Below are positions 1 to 6,486 of a DNA stretch of 19,320 nt, piece by piece (position 1 is the stretch's first letter; the number at the start of each line of letters is the position of its first letter). The DNA is from Angelakisella sp. (GTDB lineage Bacteria; Bacillota; Clostridia; Oscillospirales; Ruminococcaceae): NCBI GenBank assembly GCA_022794295.1, contig JAAWEO010000020.1, forward strand, positions 1 to 19,320, written 5' to 3'. Position numbers and translations under genes: made by a program. The notes under the pieces were generated by a model. It saw only the letters and a list, made by a program, of their open reading frames with translations, did no database searches and was not told the origin of the DNA.

Positions 1-76
1 GCCACCAGCGACCGTGTTTCCTTTGAGTGGAAAATCTGAGCACCTTTTATAATCTGCGCCTTATACAACGGCCTGT

Positions 77-586
77 GTGCCCTTGTTAAGCGTTGCTATC
101 TTTGCAACTTATATTTCTTTTCGTATGACTTATGACCAAAATGAAAAACAGTACAAAGATGCAGAAATAACTCGTGAAAACGAGAGACGTTTTAGTATGA
201 TGCCTTATATAAATTTCCTATACATTGAAGAAAAAAACAGTAACCTTGGAAAACCTTTTCCAATTAAATTTGTAGAACCTACCAGGTGCTCTCCTCCATT
301 ATTCGTTGGTATTCAAAATATCGGTTCAGGGAATGCGATAAATGTAAAAGTTAGTCATCATAAATCTGCTGTGCATAATATACCAAATGTAATCTGTTCC
401 GCGATATATCCAATTGAGATGTTCTTTCCTCTTGAACACTCAAAACCTCCTTTTTTCTATGATTTAGACTTTCAATTTCAGGATTTGCAAAATCGGCAAT
501 ACAAACAAACAGCTCATGTTTACACTACTTTGCAGATGCAATTTTTATATTGTATAATGGATCCACCGGTTCTTTCTGAAAATTAA
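77..586 (+). CDS. Small membrane-anchored protein of unknown function, start uncertain
   Basis: This is an AT-rich reading frame of 169 codons that I do not recognise. Residues 2-16 are hydrophobic, enough for one membrane segment. A charged stretch (about 17-40) follows, then a soluble domain ending near PPVLSEN. The protein would sit at the membrane with its bulk on one side. The start is weak: GTG at 77 has no Shine-Dalgarno sequence, and an in-frame stop at 50-52 limits extension. ATG at 125 would remove the membrane segment. The true 5' end may therefore be missing or mutated. A TATAAT lies at 48-53, but its nearest -35 match has a 19-bp spacer. The gene faces the leftward early operon tail to tail, and its base composition is lower in GC than its neighbours, as in the cargo genes at 5.7-7.7 kb. 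I infer an acquired accessory gene, possibly decayed. Confidence 0.5.
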   Translation: MPLLSVAIFATYISFRMTYDQNEKQYKDAEITRENERRFSMMPYINFLYIEEKNSNLGKPFPIKFVEPTRCSPPLFVGIQNIGSGNAINVKVSHHKSAVHNIPNVICSAIYPIEMFFPLEHSKPPFFYDLDFQFQDLQNRQYKQTAHVYTTLQMQFLYCIMDPPVLSEN

Positions 587-614
587 ATTTTTTGTTTAGT
601 TTACTTTTAGTATT

Positions 615-974
615 TTACAAGTATCGCTTAATACTACCCCAGCCCAGGTGGCGGCAGATCAACACCTTCTGGCGGCCGATCTCATCGTACCGCACCTGGA
701 TGGACAGGAGGGAACCCTCCAGCTCCATGGCGTTCTCCGCTGTCGTTTCCAAAGACCGCAGCACGCCGCCCATACGGACAAACTTTGACTTAGCCTCCTG
801 CTCCTCATCGAAGCCGAAAAACAGCTTTTTCTCGCATCGCTTCCCTTGGTGCGGCCCCCAGGTGATGATAAGCTCCAGGATCAGGATCTTCGAGCGGCTT
901 TTCAGCTCTACGGTTTTTGTATCGCATACGATGGCGGTATAGCTCCCCGCCGGGAGCATCTCGGTCTCCGACAT
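615..974 (-). CDS. Phage-type early protein, possibly DUF669-like
   Basis: This 119-residue protein opens with a pattern seen in phage DUF669-type proteins: LPAG-Y-AIV near the N-terminus, a beta-rich stretch ending in W-GPHQGKR, then KKLFF. DUF669 proteins usually sit in phage replication or recombination modules near single-strand annealing functions. I see no catalytic motif. The ATG is preceded by GGGAGGGA at a normal distance. It is the last leftward gene of the early operon in this window, 65 bp after the DUF3102 gene, and it converges on the gene at 77-586. The family assignment is by pattern only and could be wrong. The gene itself is well supported by codon structure, its ribosome binding site and its operon position. 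Confidence 0.6.
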   Translation of the reverse strand: MSETEMLPAGSYTAIVCDTKTVELKSRSKILILELIITWGPHQGKRCEKKLFFGFDEEQEAKSKFVRMGGVLRSLETTAENAMELEGSLLSIQVRYDEIGRQKVLICRHLGWGSIKRYL

Positions 975-1039
975 TTCTGTCCCTCCCTGCGAAAATGGGA
1001 GGGGCGTTTTTTCGCCCCTCCGGCCTGCGGTCAGAGTGT

Positions 1040-2638
1040 CTAAAAATCCAATTCCTCTTCCCGGTCCCCCTGCTCGTGGATCAACAGCAGGTCACATTGG
1101 CGGAACAGCTCTTTGATCTGTTCCTGAAGAAAACTGATCCCCTTTTCCAGGGTCCTTTGGGCCATCCGGCCAGGCTTTTTTGCGGCGGCGGTAATAAGTA
1201 CAAAGGTGCTTTCCTTCACGGCGTTTTGGAAGTATTCCTCTGATTTATCCACCAACACCCCTTCCAGCCAGCTGTTCCCGGGACCGCGGCTGGCGTTCTG
1301 CTGCTCCCACATCTCATGGCGGCCTTCTTCCCTGGCCTCTTCTCGAATCCGCTCCAGTTCCTCCTCACTGGGGGGCTGAACGGCCACCTCCACCGGCCGG
1401 CTTTCCAAACGCTTTAGCTCCCGTTCGTATCGGAGCTTTTCGGCTGCTGCCTCGTTTTTGATCTCATATAGCTCCTGGCCCTTTTCTTCCAGCTTTCTTT
1501 GGCGGATCTCCGCTGTTTTCTCACTGGCATCCGCCAGCATTTTAAGCCGCTCCTGCTCCTTCAGCGCCTGGTCCCGTTCCCGGATGACCTGCTCCAGCTC
1601 CCGCTTGGTCATCTCGGCAACGGTCTTTTCCTCCCCGCTGACGTTGTGAGAGACTTCCAAGAACTCCTCCCGTTCCTCCTCGGGAACGGCCAAAAGGGCA
1701 AGGAGTTTGGTGTAGCTCAAATGCGCAACCGGTTGCGTATTTGGAAATTGTTCTGCCAACTGCATAAAATTTTGAGCTGTCCTTTTATGAAGTCCGACTT
1801 GGTTTTCCAGCCAATCAAGCCACTGTCCATGCTCCAGCATCCCCTTGGCCTCGGTGAGACGCTTGCCAATTTCAATGACACTCTGCACCGTCTGGGCTTT
1901 GTAGAAGCGGATCTCGGCGGTGACGTCGGCGATGGTGCGGCCGGTGGTCGGGGCCTTCTGAAAATTCGTCGCTGGGGCAATCTCTGGGAAACTGGTGGTT
2001 TCGCTGGGGGTGGGGTATGTAATAGCCACAGGTTGTTCCTCCTCTGATGTTTTTTGTGCTGCCGTTTTCGCGGTTTCGATTTGCTTTAATATTTTCTCCT
2101 TATCCTCCTCTGGCCCCCGGGTATCTTTGGCGATGCCGCTATCATCAAAGAACCTCTGGAACAGCTTTGTTTTTGCCGCAAGCCCCTTTTTGTTTTTGGT
2201 AAAACCGAAGCTGTACATCCGGCGGCCAAAACTAAGGCCAGCACCTCGATAATACTGTTCCAGTTCCGCAGGGGTTTTCTCCTCCTCTGGAAGATAGCTG
2301 GCCCCTTCCAGGCCCCTGTAAAAGCGGATGAACTCCATGAGCCAAGGAAGATCCAAGGTGTAAATCATGGCCGTGTTGTAATTGGTGAAGTTGAACCAGG
2401 CCCCTGTCTGGTAACTGACACTTTCTTCCGGAGATTTCGGGTCCAGTTTTTGGGCCCGACACTCGTGGCCAACGATTTTCCGGGCCTCTCCCCACCCTTC
2501 TGTCAGTTCCAAAACGAAGGGGCAGCCGAAGCACTCATGCCCGGGACCGTAATCGGTCAAGCGGTAGCCAGTGGTCTCCGCTGTGGAGGATTTTGTGAAG
2601 GTGCGGTCACAGGGGCAATGGTAGGTATTTTTAGGCAC
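1040..2638 (-). CDS. DUF3102 domain protein with Cys-rich N-terminus and long coiled coil
   Basis: The 532-residue protein has three visible parts. The N-terminus (1-60) carries C8-P-C10, H34-E-C36-F-G-C39 and H58-E-C60, an arrangement suited to metal binding. Residues about 232-350 match the DUF3102 pattern: an I-E-I-G-L-EAK helix, the H-GQW-WLE motif, then a helix resembling a DNA-binding recognition helix and LSYTKLLALL. Residues about 340-445 are highly charged and heptad-like, a probable coiled coil. DUF3102 proteins are common in Firmicutes phages and integrative elements, and their function is not established. The start is GTG at 2638, preceded by AAAGGAGGG. It overlaps the upstream gene by 8 bp, which suggests coupled translation. 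A role in DNA binding or partition-like replication control is inference. Confidence 0.8.
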   Translation of the reverse strand: MPKNTYHCPCDRTFTKSSTAETTGYRLTDYGPGHECFGCPFVLELTEGWGEARKIVGHECRAQKLDPKSPEESVSYQTGAWFNFTNYNTAMIYTLDLPWLMEFIRFYRGLEGASYLPEEEKTPAELEQYYRGAGLSFGRRMYSFGFTKNKKGLAAKTKLFQRFFDDSGIAKDTRGPEEDKEKILKQIETAKTAAQKTSEEEQPVAITYPTPSETTSFPEIAPATNFQKAPTTGRTIADVTAEIRFYKAQTVQSVIEIGKRLTEAKGMLEHGQWLDWLENQVGLHKRTAQNFMQLAEQFPNTQPVAHLSYTKLLALLAVPEEEREEFLEVSHNVSGEEKTVAEMTKRELEQVIRERDQALKEQERLKMLADASEKTAEIRQRKLEEKGQELYEIKNEAAAEKLRYERELKRLESRPVEVAVQPPSEEELERIREEAREEGRHEMWEQQNASRGPGNSWLEGVLVDKSEEYFQNAVKESTFVLITAAAKKPGRMAQRTLEKGISFLQEQIKELFRQCDLLLIHEQGDREEELDF

Positions 2639-2864
2639 TTCGTTCCCTCCTTTGTTGTTTTCTCTTCATTTCTGCCCTTGCAGCCCGGTAGCCCTTGGCA
2701 CGACCATAGTCGAAGGCCGTCACAATCGACTCCCAATCGCTGTCCATCTCACGAATCGAAAACCACTCCGTTAGGTTTAGGCTATAATTTCGATTGTTGC
2801 TTCCCGGTGTCTGCTGGATATACTGCTGGATTTTCTCCAAGATCTCGGCAACTTCTGTGGTCAT
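2631..2864 (-). CDS. Small phage-type hypothetical protein
   Basis: This 77-residue protein is not recognised. It starts with a helical segment (EILEKIQQYIQQ), has a central Asn-rich turn and a W-F-I-E-MDSDWESI stretch, and ends in a strongly basic tail rich in Arg and Lys. It looks soluble, with no membrane segment or signal peptide. Its ATG has GGAGG eight bases upstream, and its stop overlaps the start of the DUF3102 gene by 8 bp, so the two are translationally coupled. It is the first leftward gene after the divergent region at 2865-2966. The palindromic operators there probably control it together with the DUF3102 gene and the gene at 615-974. Confidence 0.65.
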   Translation of the reverse strand: MTTEVAEILEKIQQYIQQTPGSNNRNYSLNLTEWFSIREMDSDWESIVTAFDYGRAKGYRAARAEMKRKQQRRERSA

Positions 2865-2883
2865 GGTGGTTCCTCCTATCTTT

Positions 2884-2937
2884 TACGCCATTTACTGGCG
2901 TATTATCATTGCTTATTTTACGCCATAATATGACGTA
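2884..2937. promoter_or_regulatory. Paired 19-bp palindromic operators in a divergent promoter region
   Basis: Two matching inverted repeats lie between the leftward gene starting at 2864 and the rightward XRE gene at 2967. The first, 2884-2902, is TACGCCA-N5-TGGCGTA, a perfect dyad. The second, 2919-2937, is TACGCCA-N5-TGACGTA, with one mismatch. Their centres are 35 bp apart. Such spaced dyads are typical sites for dimeric HTH repressors. I infer that the XRE protein encoded at 2967 binds here and controls both directions. Promoter hexamers in this stretch are not clear enough to place. Confidence 0.75.
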
Positions 2938-2966
2938 TATCAAGATGCTTTGTAGGAGGATGCAAA

Positions 2967-3242
2967 ATGTTTAATGACCGTCTTCGTTCCGCTCGGATTT
3001 ATCGAGGATATACGCTTCAGCAGGCAGCAGATGCTGTGGATGTTCCTTTGCGTTCCTACCAAAAATACGAAAGTGCGGATAGTGAACCGGACTTTTCTAT
3101 GCTGATAAAACTGGCAGATTTGTATGATGTTCCTACGGACTTTCTTTTGGGGAGAGACGAGTCTTTGAGGAAATACGGAGTATTCGTTGATGTACCCCCA
3201 GAAGGTCCTCCAAGGCGTCCCAAACCTCGAAAGAACCGCTAA
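2967..3242 (+). CDS. XRE-family HTH transcriptional regulator (rightward)
   Basis: The 91-residue protein has a clear HTH_3 domain over residues about 5-62. The recognition region is LQQAADAVDVPLRSYQKYE, and the usual closing motif PTDFLLGRDE follows. Residues after about 64 are a low-complexity Pro/Arg-rich tail that may exist only because the gene overlaps an opposing one. ATG at 2967 has GTAGGAGG upstream at good spacing. Its last 110 bp overlap the 3' end of a second XRE gene on the minus strand (3133-3354). Two 19-bp dyads directly upstream are its probable operators. It is oriented against the early operon, so it may be an accessory repressor that stays active in the lysogen and holds the distal early genes (2864 to 615) off. 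That role is inferred from position. Confidence 0.85.
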   Translation: MFNDRLRSARIYRGYTLQQAADAVDVPLRSYQKYESADSEPDFSMLIKLADLYDVPTDFLLGRDESLRKYGVFVDVPPEGPPRRPKPRKNR

Positions 3243-3354
3243 TCTCCTCATATTCAATTTTCTGGTAGTGCCGGAGTGTTAGTCCCAGTTTATCCGCCAC
3301 TGCCTGTTGGGTAAGCCCAGCGGCCTTGCGGGCTCCCCTTAAGTTCTCTCGCAT
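3133..3354 (-). CDS. XRE-family HTH protein (leftward, early operon)
   Basis: This 73-residue HTH protein begins MRENLRGARKAAGLTQQAVA and continues with DKLGLTLRHYQKIE, a standard Cro/CI-type helix-turn-helix. A WDALEDLLGVHQRIL tail follows, which is typical of small phage XRE proteins. The ATG at 3354 has GGAGGGAG upstream. A longer frame reaching 3528 exists, but its added N-terminus does not resemble this family and is out of place in the operon. The start overlaps the preceding early gene by 16 bp. The 3' end overlaps the rightward XRE gene by 110 bp. It ends the proximal block of the early operon and may repress or antagonise at the 2884-2937 operators. That target is inference. Confidence 0.75.
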   Translation of the reverse strand: MRENLRGARKAAGLTQQAVADKLGLTLRHYQKIEYEEISGSFEVWDALEDLLGVHQRILRISSKTRLSPKESP

Positions 3355-3638
3355 AACAACTCCCTCCATCCAAACCGCCTGCTGATAGCGTAAACGCTCA
3401 TAGGCTTGTAGTCGATGCCGATCTCGTCGGCCAAGCCCTCCACCTTGTAGATGCACTCCTGGCATCCCTGCTCCGGCTTCCGCCGGGAACAGTAAGTAAG
3501 AGGGAAATTGTATCCATGCTCGACACACTGGAGGCGGTTGAAGATCTGGTCATTGAGGAGGATCTTCTGGCAGGTGAGCAGTCTGTCCCAGATTTCCGGG
3601 CGGATGCGGTATAGGTTATGGCTAGTAGCAAGTGTCAT
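3339..3638 (-). CDS. Small Cys-containing phage hypothetical protein
   Basis: The 99-residue product is not recognised. It has five cysteines at scattered positions (C23, C38, C50, C59, C62 approximately). The late pair in GCQECIYKVE, with the earlier ones, could bind a metal. There is no membrane segment. The ATG at 3638 is preceded by AAAGGGAGAGAG. Its stop overlaps the start of the downstream XRE gene by 16 bp, so they are probably translationally coupled. It sits in the tight leftward run of early genes from 5687 to 3133, where all gaps are short or negative. It has the size and setting of phage early host-takeover or replication-accessory genes, but nothing visible fixes the role. Confidence 0.6.
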   Translation of the reverse strand: MTLATSHNLYRIRPEIWDRLLTCQKILLNDQIFNRLQCVEHGYNFPLTYCSRRKPEQGCQECIYKVEGLADEIGIDYKPMSVYAISRRFGWRELLCERT

Positions 3639-3663
3639 TTTTTCTCTCTCCCTTTCTGCGATG

Positions 3664-4074
3664 TTAGCTTACCTCGTAGAAATGGCGGCAGTCTCGGAAG
3701 CGGTCTACACAATGGATACAAGGGCCGCTTCCGACCCGGCAAAACTGAGTTTCCCGCATTTCCGATAGTCCCATAGGCTTGTTATCCGTCGTATCTGTAT
3801 AGGCCCGGATACAGCCTTCCACTGAGGACAATTCCACAGCTTCTCCGGCGGCTATGCTGGCCAGGATGGAAAGCGCCATGGTCATAAAAACAACATCGCT
3901 TCGGCGGGCAAATCTGTCCGGGGTCCGCCCGGCAATCTTTTCCCCGATCCCCAAAATTTCATCCAGGCCAGAGGATATTTCCGGGGGAAGCCTATGGAGC
4001 AAATCGTTCCGTGCCAAGACCAAGTAAACACCCCGGAACTGGCACAGATCACCATAGCAGCTGATAGGGGTCAT
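3664..4074 (-). CDS. Phage early hypothetical protein with C-terminal Cys/His cluster
   Basis: This 136-residue protein is of unknown function. Most of it is helical. The segment FMTMALSILASIAAGEAVEL (about 63-82) is hydrophobic but reads more like a buried helix than a clear membrane span. The C-terminus holds FCRVGSGPCIHCVDRFRDCRH, a dense cysteine and histidine group that could form a metal site. The ATG at 4074 follows the upstream gene by 6 bp. Its ribosome binding site (GGGAGAG) lies inside the end of that upstream gene. It is part of the leftward early operon. A shorter start is possible, but I see no better ribosome binding site. Confidence 0.55.
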   Translation of the reverse strand: MTPISCYGDLCQFRGVYLVLARNDLLHRLPPEISSGLDEILGIGEKIAGRTPDRFARRSDVVFMTMALSILASIAAGEAVELSSVEGCIRAYTDTTDNKPMGLSEMRETQFCRVGSGPCIHCVDRFRDCRHFYEVS

Positions 4075-4080
4075 CCTGGA

Positions 4081-4224
4081 TCACTCTCCCATCCAATACA
4101 TCCGGCCATCCTTATGGCGCAGGCCGTTCACAATTTGCAGGCAGAAGGCCAAATAACCCTCCATGCTGGGTGTCCAGTTGTGGCCATAGCAGGCGCAGAG
4201 GTAAAGGGCAATGGATTCTCTCAT
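4081..4224 (-). CDS. 47-residue early protein
   Basis: This small frame translates as MRESIALYLCACYGHNW followed by about 30 residues ending in RMYWMGE. It has a very strong ribosome binding site, GAAAGGAGG, seven bases before the ATG at 4224. It ends 6 bp before the next early gene and provides that gene's ribosome binding site. It fills what would otherwise be an unexplained 170-bp gap in a compact operon. It contains C10 and C12 (CAC) and C28, with many aromatic residues. I do not recognise the family. The support is the ribosome binding site, the spacing and the position; the length is too short for strong coding statistics. Confidence 0.6.
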   Translation of the reverse strand: MRESIALYLCACYGHNWTPSMEGYLAFCLQIVNGLRHKDGRMYWMGE

Positions 4225-4246
4225 GGGGCGCCTCCTTTCGCCGCCG

Positions 4247-4594
4247 CTATGTAATCCTCACAGAGAACACAGAGCCGGGCGACCCAGGCAAGGCCTGTCC
4301 GTAGCAGACACCGAACTCCTCAGCGATCTTTTCCGCAGAGGTGCCCTGCTCTGCCAGCTCCATCAGCCGGAGGGCCCGTTCCAAGCCGCGGTTGGTAAGG
4401 GCAGCTTTCGGGGGTACCAGGACCGGAGTGCATCGGGCGGGTGCCGGCATGGCCGGCGGAGAGTAACCGTTCCGGATGAGGATACCTCGGATGACATCGG
4501 TGGTGGTTCCGTTCGCTTTCGCCAGCGCGGTGATCCTCTGCCGCAGATCTCCGGCCGTGCTGTATGCCTGGCAGATCTTCTGTTCATTCATCAT
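4247..4594 (-). CDS. Phage early protein with helix-turn-helix-like segment
   Basis: The 115-residue protein starts at MMNEQKICQAYSTAGDLRQR; either of the two adjacent ATG codons could be used, since GGGAGGAAC precedes both. Residues about 14-43 (LRQRITALAKANGTTTDVIRGILIRNG) read like a small HTH. A Pro-rich linker follows, then a second helical part (LERALRLMELAEQGTSAEKIAEEFGV) that resembles a resolvase- or sigma-like helix-turn-helix. Two DNA-binding-like segments suggest a regulator or DNA-binding accessory, but no specific family is recognised. The start overlaps the upstream gene's stop as ATGA, so translation is coupled. Confidence 0.6.
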   Translation of the reverse strand: MMNEQKICQAYSTAGDLRQRITALAKANGTTTDVIRGILIRNGYSPPAMPAPARCTPVLVPPKAALTNRGLERALRLMELAEQGTSAEKIAEEFGVCYGQALPGSPGSVFSVRIT

Positions 4595-4938
4595 GCTGTT
4601 CCTCCCTTCGGCTGCCCGGCAGCCATTCTCTTGTCAGAGACACGCTCTACCATGTCCCGGTCCTGGAGTTCTTCCAAGGTCAGCTTGATGACCTGTCTGT
4701 GATTTTCCTCTCCATCCTGGCAACACTCGATGGATAGAAGCGGAGAGCCGCCGCAGACCGAGAGGAAAGCCCTAAAGGAGCAGCCATCCCGATACCACTC
4801 CAAAAAGTAATCCGGGCGCCGGAAGGCTTTCCAGAACCGGGTCTTCCTCATCGAGGGGAGATTGGCCCACAGGATGAGCTGTGTCTTATCCCGCACCAGC
4901 TTATACAGGCTGGTTTTAGTAGCTTTTAGATAAAACAT
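4591..4938 (-). CDS. Phage early hypothetical protein
   Basis: This 115-residue protein is not recognised. It has an N-terminal beta/helix region rich in Lys and aromatic residues (FYLKATKTSLYKLVRDKTQL), a central RPDYFLEWYRDG segment, and a basic C-terminus. I start it at ATG 4938 because AAGGAGAG lies immediately upstream of that codon. A GTG six codons further upstream (4956) would place the ribosome binding site inside the gene. Its stop overlaps the next gene as ATGA. The gene belongs to the tight early operon. Three cysteines are present (one in SVCGG, two in IECCQ), without an obvious metal-binding pattern. Confidence 0.6.
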   Translation of the reverse strand: MFYLKATKTSLYKLVRDKTQLILWANLPSMRKTRFWKAFRRPDYFLEWYRDGCSFRAFLSVCGGSPLLSIECCQDGEENHRQVIKLTLEELQDRDMVERVSDKRMAAGQPKGGTA

Positions 4939-4965
4939 AGGTCTCTCCTTATACACAAACGGTTG

Positions 4966-5271
4966 CTATTGGTCAGTTTGCACGCTAACTCTCCGGGTGA
5001 AGCATTTTTCCGGCGGGTTATAAAAGTAGCGCGGGATTTCTCCATAAGGAAGCCCCAAAACATCACAGATCAGCACGGCGTCCTCCATTTTCCAGGCAGC
5101 CCGCAGCTTAAATCTGCTGCGCAGGGCTTCCACGGACATATCAATGGGCCTGCCCGGGTAGTCCGGTTCTCTGCTTCTAGCATTCATCTCTGCCGCCAGG
5201 TCGGACAGCTCCAGCCTGGCCCGGGTGATCTCCGCCCGGAGGTCCGGGAATGTGCCTTTGCCCTTTCTCAT
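4966..5271 (-). CDS. Phage early protein, possibly HTH-like
   Basis: The 101-residue protein has an N-terminal helix (LRAEITRARLELSDLAAEMN), a Pro/Gly-rich insert, a second helix with SVEALRSRFKLRAAW, and the closing pattern VLICDVLGLPYGEIPRYFY. The closing segment and layout resemble the end of Cro/XRE-like phage HTH proteins of the DUF739 type, with a longer loop between helices. That is a pattern match only. The ATG at 5271 is preceded by GGAGGG and overlaps the stop of the upstream gene as ATGA, so translation is coupled. Like its neighbours it is part of the leftward early run. It could regulate DNA or serve as a structural accessory. Confidence 0.55.
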   Translation of the reverse strand: MRKGKGTFPDLRAEITRARLELSDLAAEMNARSREPDYPGRPIDMSVEALRSRFKLRAAWKMEDAVLICDVLGLPYGEIPRYFYNPPEKCFTRRVSVQTDQ

Positions 5272-5687
5272 TCGATTTCCCTCCTCTGCCCTGCGGGCAT
5301 GTCAACCCCGGCTATGGTATAAAAGTTGCCGCTCTCCCGTTTGGCCCTTTGCGCCCCCAATGCCGGCAGCGTCTGAAAGAACTTTGCGGTGGTTGCTATC
5401 ACTGCGTCCGTGTCTCTGCACCAGGCGCAATACCGCCCGTACAGCTCCATAGCGGCAAACTCACCGCCGCCCTGCTGCTGAAGCTGGCTGAAGAACCTGG
5501 AGACGCTGGTGGTGGGATCCACCTCTGCCGGAGGGAAGATACTGTCCACATCCAGTTTGCCGGTCAGGATCCCCATGACGATCGCCCGGTCCACCACATC
5601 CCGCTGGGACTTGGACATCTTTGAGTTGCAGATGTAATAGGTCAGCTGCTGTAACTTGCTCATAGTGAGTTCTTCAGAATTTGCCAT
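5268..5687 (-). CDS. Phage early hypothetical protein, first gene of the compact early block
   Basis: This 139-residue protein begins MANSEELTMSKLQQLTYYIC. It is mainly helical, with a QRDVVDRAIVMGILTGKLDVD segment near residues 28-48 and a Gln-rich FFSQLQQQGGGEF stretch. No known motif is visible. The ATG at 5687 has AAAGGAGAG upstream. An internal ATG at residue 9 lacks its own ribosome binding site. It is the first of eight closely packed leftward genes ending at 3133. To its right lie the cassette array and then cro, so its transcription probably depends on read-through from the cro promoter or on an unseen local promoter. Confidence 0.6.
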   Translation of the reverse strand: MANSEELTMSKLQQLTYYICNSKMSKSQRDVVDRAIVMGILTGKLDVDSIFPPAEVDPTTSVSRFFSQLQQQGGGEFAAMELYGRYCAWCRDTDAVIATTAKFFQTLPALGAQRAKRESGNFYTIAGVDMPAGQRREIE

Positions 5688-5747
5688 CCTTTTTTCTCTC
5701 CTTTCGCCTGGCCCTCTCTCCAGAGCCGGGCTTTCTTTTTATGATCC

Positions 5748-5945
5748 ATGTGTCAGGATTTTGACAAGTATCGTGCCGATGAAGCTGCCAATCATGCAGC
5801 CGATGAAGAACGGCACCGGCAAGAGCGTAAATTCGATCGAATGTTTTCGATTCTTACGGGTGCTCTTGCTGGTGCAATCGGTTCTACTGTGGCCAATATC
5901 ATCGCCATTTACTGGCCGTCTATCCTTGCCTTTTTCGAGCATTAA
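5748..5945 (+). CDS. Small membrane protein with charged N-terminal helix
   Basis: The 65-residue product has a charged helical first half rich in Asp, Glu, Arg and His (about 4-30). A single hydrophobic segment follows (FSILTGALAGAIGSTVANII, about 33-52), then a short aromatic tail. This layout recalls XhlA-like or other small phage membrane proteins, but I cannot assign it. No convincing ribosome binding site precedes ATG 5748, which lowers confidence. In its favour, a strong rightward terminator follows 15 bp after the stop, as for the cargo genes of the neighbouring cassettes. The opposite strand also carries a long open frame with a hydrophobic C-terminus (5739-6014), but the rightward reading looks more protein-like. 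Confidence 0.45.
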   Translation: MCQDFDKYRADEAANHAADEERHRQERKFDRMFSILTGALAGAIGSTVANIIAIYWPSILAFFEH

Positions 5946-5960
5946 CTCGCCCCCTTTCCT

Positions 5961-5987
5961 GCCGCCCTCCCTGGGGGGCGGCTTTTT
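5961..5987 (+). terminator. Rightward intrinsic terminator T1
   Basis: GCCGCCC at 5961-5967 pairs with GGGCGGC at 5976-5982 and is followed by five T residues. It ends the transcript of the gene at 5748-5945 and opens the first joint module. Confidence 0.8.
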
Positions 5988-6060
5988 CGTGTGCTGTCTT
6001 CTTGCCTTTCCCACCCCCTTGTGCTATCCTTTGGGTACAGGCTTCTGCCAAAGCCGAGTA
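5983..6060 (+). repeat. Joint module copy 1: promoter-like element plus 5' hairpin
   Basis: This copy shares its sequence with the modules at about 6544-6685 and 7116-7266, but has almost lost the cro-tail portion. It contains TTGCCT (6002-6007), a 17-bp spacer and TATCCT (6025-6030), a plausible promoter. A hairpin follows, with stem GGCTT (6040-6044) and AAGCC (6051-6055) around a 6-base loop. In the other two copies the same positions read GGCCC and GGGCC, so two base pairs have changed together. The hairpin would start within a few bases of the RNA 5' end and lies upstream of the ribosome binding site for 6083. Confidence 0.7.
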
Positions 6061-6082
6061 CAAGAACCAAAGGAGAACTGTC

Positions 6083-6262
6083 ATGAATGAACAACGAATC
6101 CATGAGTTAGCGCTGGCCTACACGCAAATAAGATTTCAGGAGGATCTAAAATTTCAACCGCAAGTACCCCCAGAAAACCGTCCAGCTGCTTTAGACATCG
6201 AGGATGTCCACGATTTTTTACATTTTTACCAATTTGCATATGAGCACCTTCAAGATATTTGA
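6083..6262 (+). CDS. Cassette 1 cargo: small acidic protein of unknown function
   Basis: The 59-residue protein begins MNEQRIHELALAYTQIRFQE and ends HFYQFAYEHLQDI. It is helical, acidic and apparently soluble, with a Pro-rich centre. I start it at ATG 6083 because AAAGGAGAAC precedes that codon; the frame extends upstream through the promoter-like repeat, which is not coding. It is rightward, opposite to the early operon, and has its own promoter-like element and hairpin leader. Its stop lies 1 bp from the stop of the leftward gene 6264-6467. This matches a moron: an independently transcribed accessory gene expressed in the lysogen. A role in defence or superinfection exclusion is possible, but nothing in the sequence shows it. 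Confidence 0.65.
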   Translation: MNEQRIHELALAYTQIRFQEDLKFQPQVPPENRPAALDIEDVHDFLHFYQFAYEHLQDI

Positions 6263-6263
6263 A

Positions 6264-6467
6264 TTAAAGCATAATCTTTAGGGTTTCGGAACAGTAGGCA
6301 TCTGCGGTCGCATCTTTTGTGATAGAGAGAAGATCCAATGCCTGCTGTGCCGAAAGATTTTTTCCTTTCAGCCAGACAAAAAGCTCATACATCAATTCTC
6401 TTTTATCTTCCCTGTCCTTAAGCCTAAGCCAACCAATCTTAGGGGACCAATCCTTTTGAAGATCCAT
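6264..6467 (-). CDS. Cassette 1 opposing early gene: small helical protein
   Basis: This 67-residue protein starts MDLQKDWSPKIGWLRLKDRE and is followed by helical segments with KGKNLSAQQALDLLSITKDA. It looks soluble and is not recognised. The ATG at 6467 has GGAAGGAGAG upstream. It has the same orientation as cro and the early block and is therefore probably read from the cro promoter. It converges on the cargo gene 6083-6262 with a 1-bp gap. Rightward terminators T2 and T3 lie just beyond its start, so the cargo transcript is expected to run fully antisense through it. Confidence 0.6.
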   Translation of the reverse strand: MDLQKDWSPKIGWLRLKDREDKRELMYELFVWLKGKNLSAQQALDLLSITKDATADAYCSETLKIML

Positions 6468-6486
6468 TTGAATTACTCTCCTTCCT

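Noticed and set aside
1..39. Possible C-terminus of a rightward gene entering from the left (stop at 37-39)
   Set aside because: Thirteen codons are too few to separate from chance, and no feature in them is recognisable.
48..53. TATAAT as promoter for the gene at 77-586
   Set aside because: The nearest -35 match has a 19-bp spacer and the gene has no ribosome binding site, so a functional promoter cannot be claimed.
5710..5740. Possible rightward terminator (GCCC to GGGC stem with CTTTCTTTTT)
   Set aside because: The stem pairs at only about four outer positions with a few inner ones, and there is no rightward gene before it to terminate. It could be a decayed joint.
5739..6014. Leftward 91-codon frame with a hydrophobic C-terminus opposite the gene at 5748-5945
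   Set aside because: It runs through terminator T1, its N-terminus is low-complexity translation of that repeat, and no start has a convincing ribosome binding site. A shorter start at 5942 is possible but weaker than the rightward reading.
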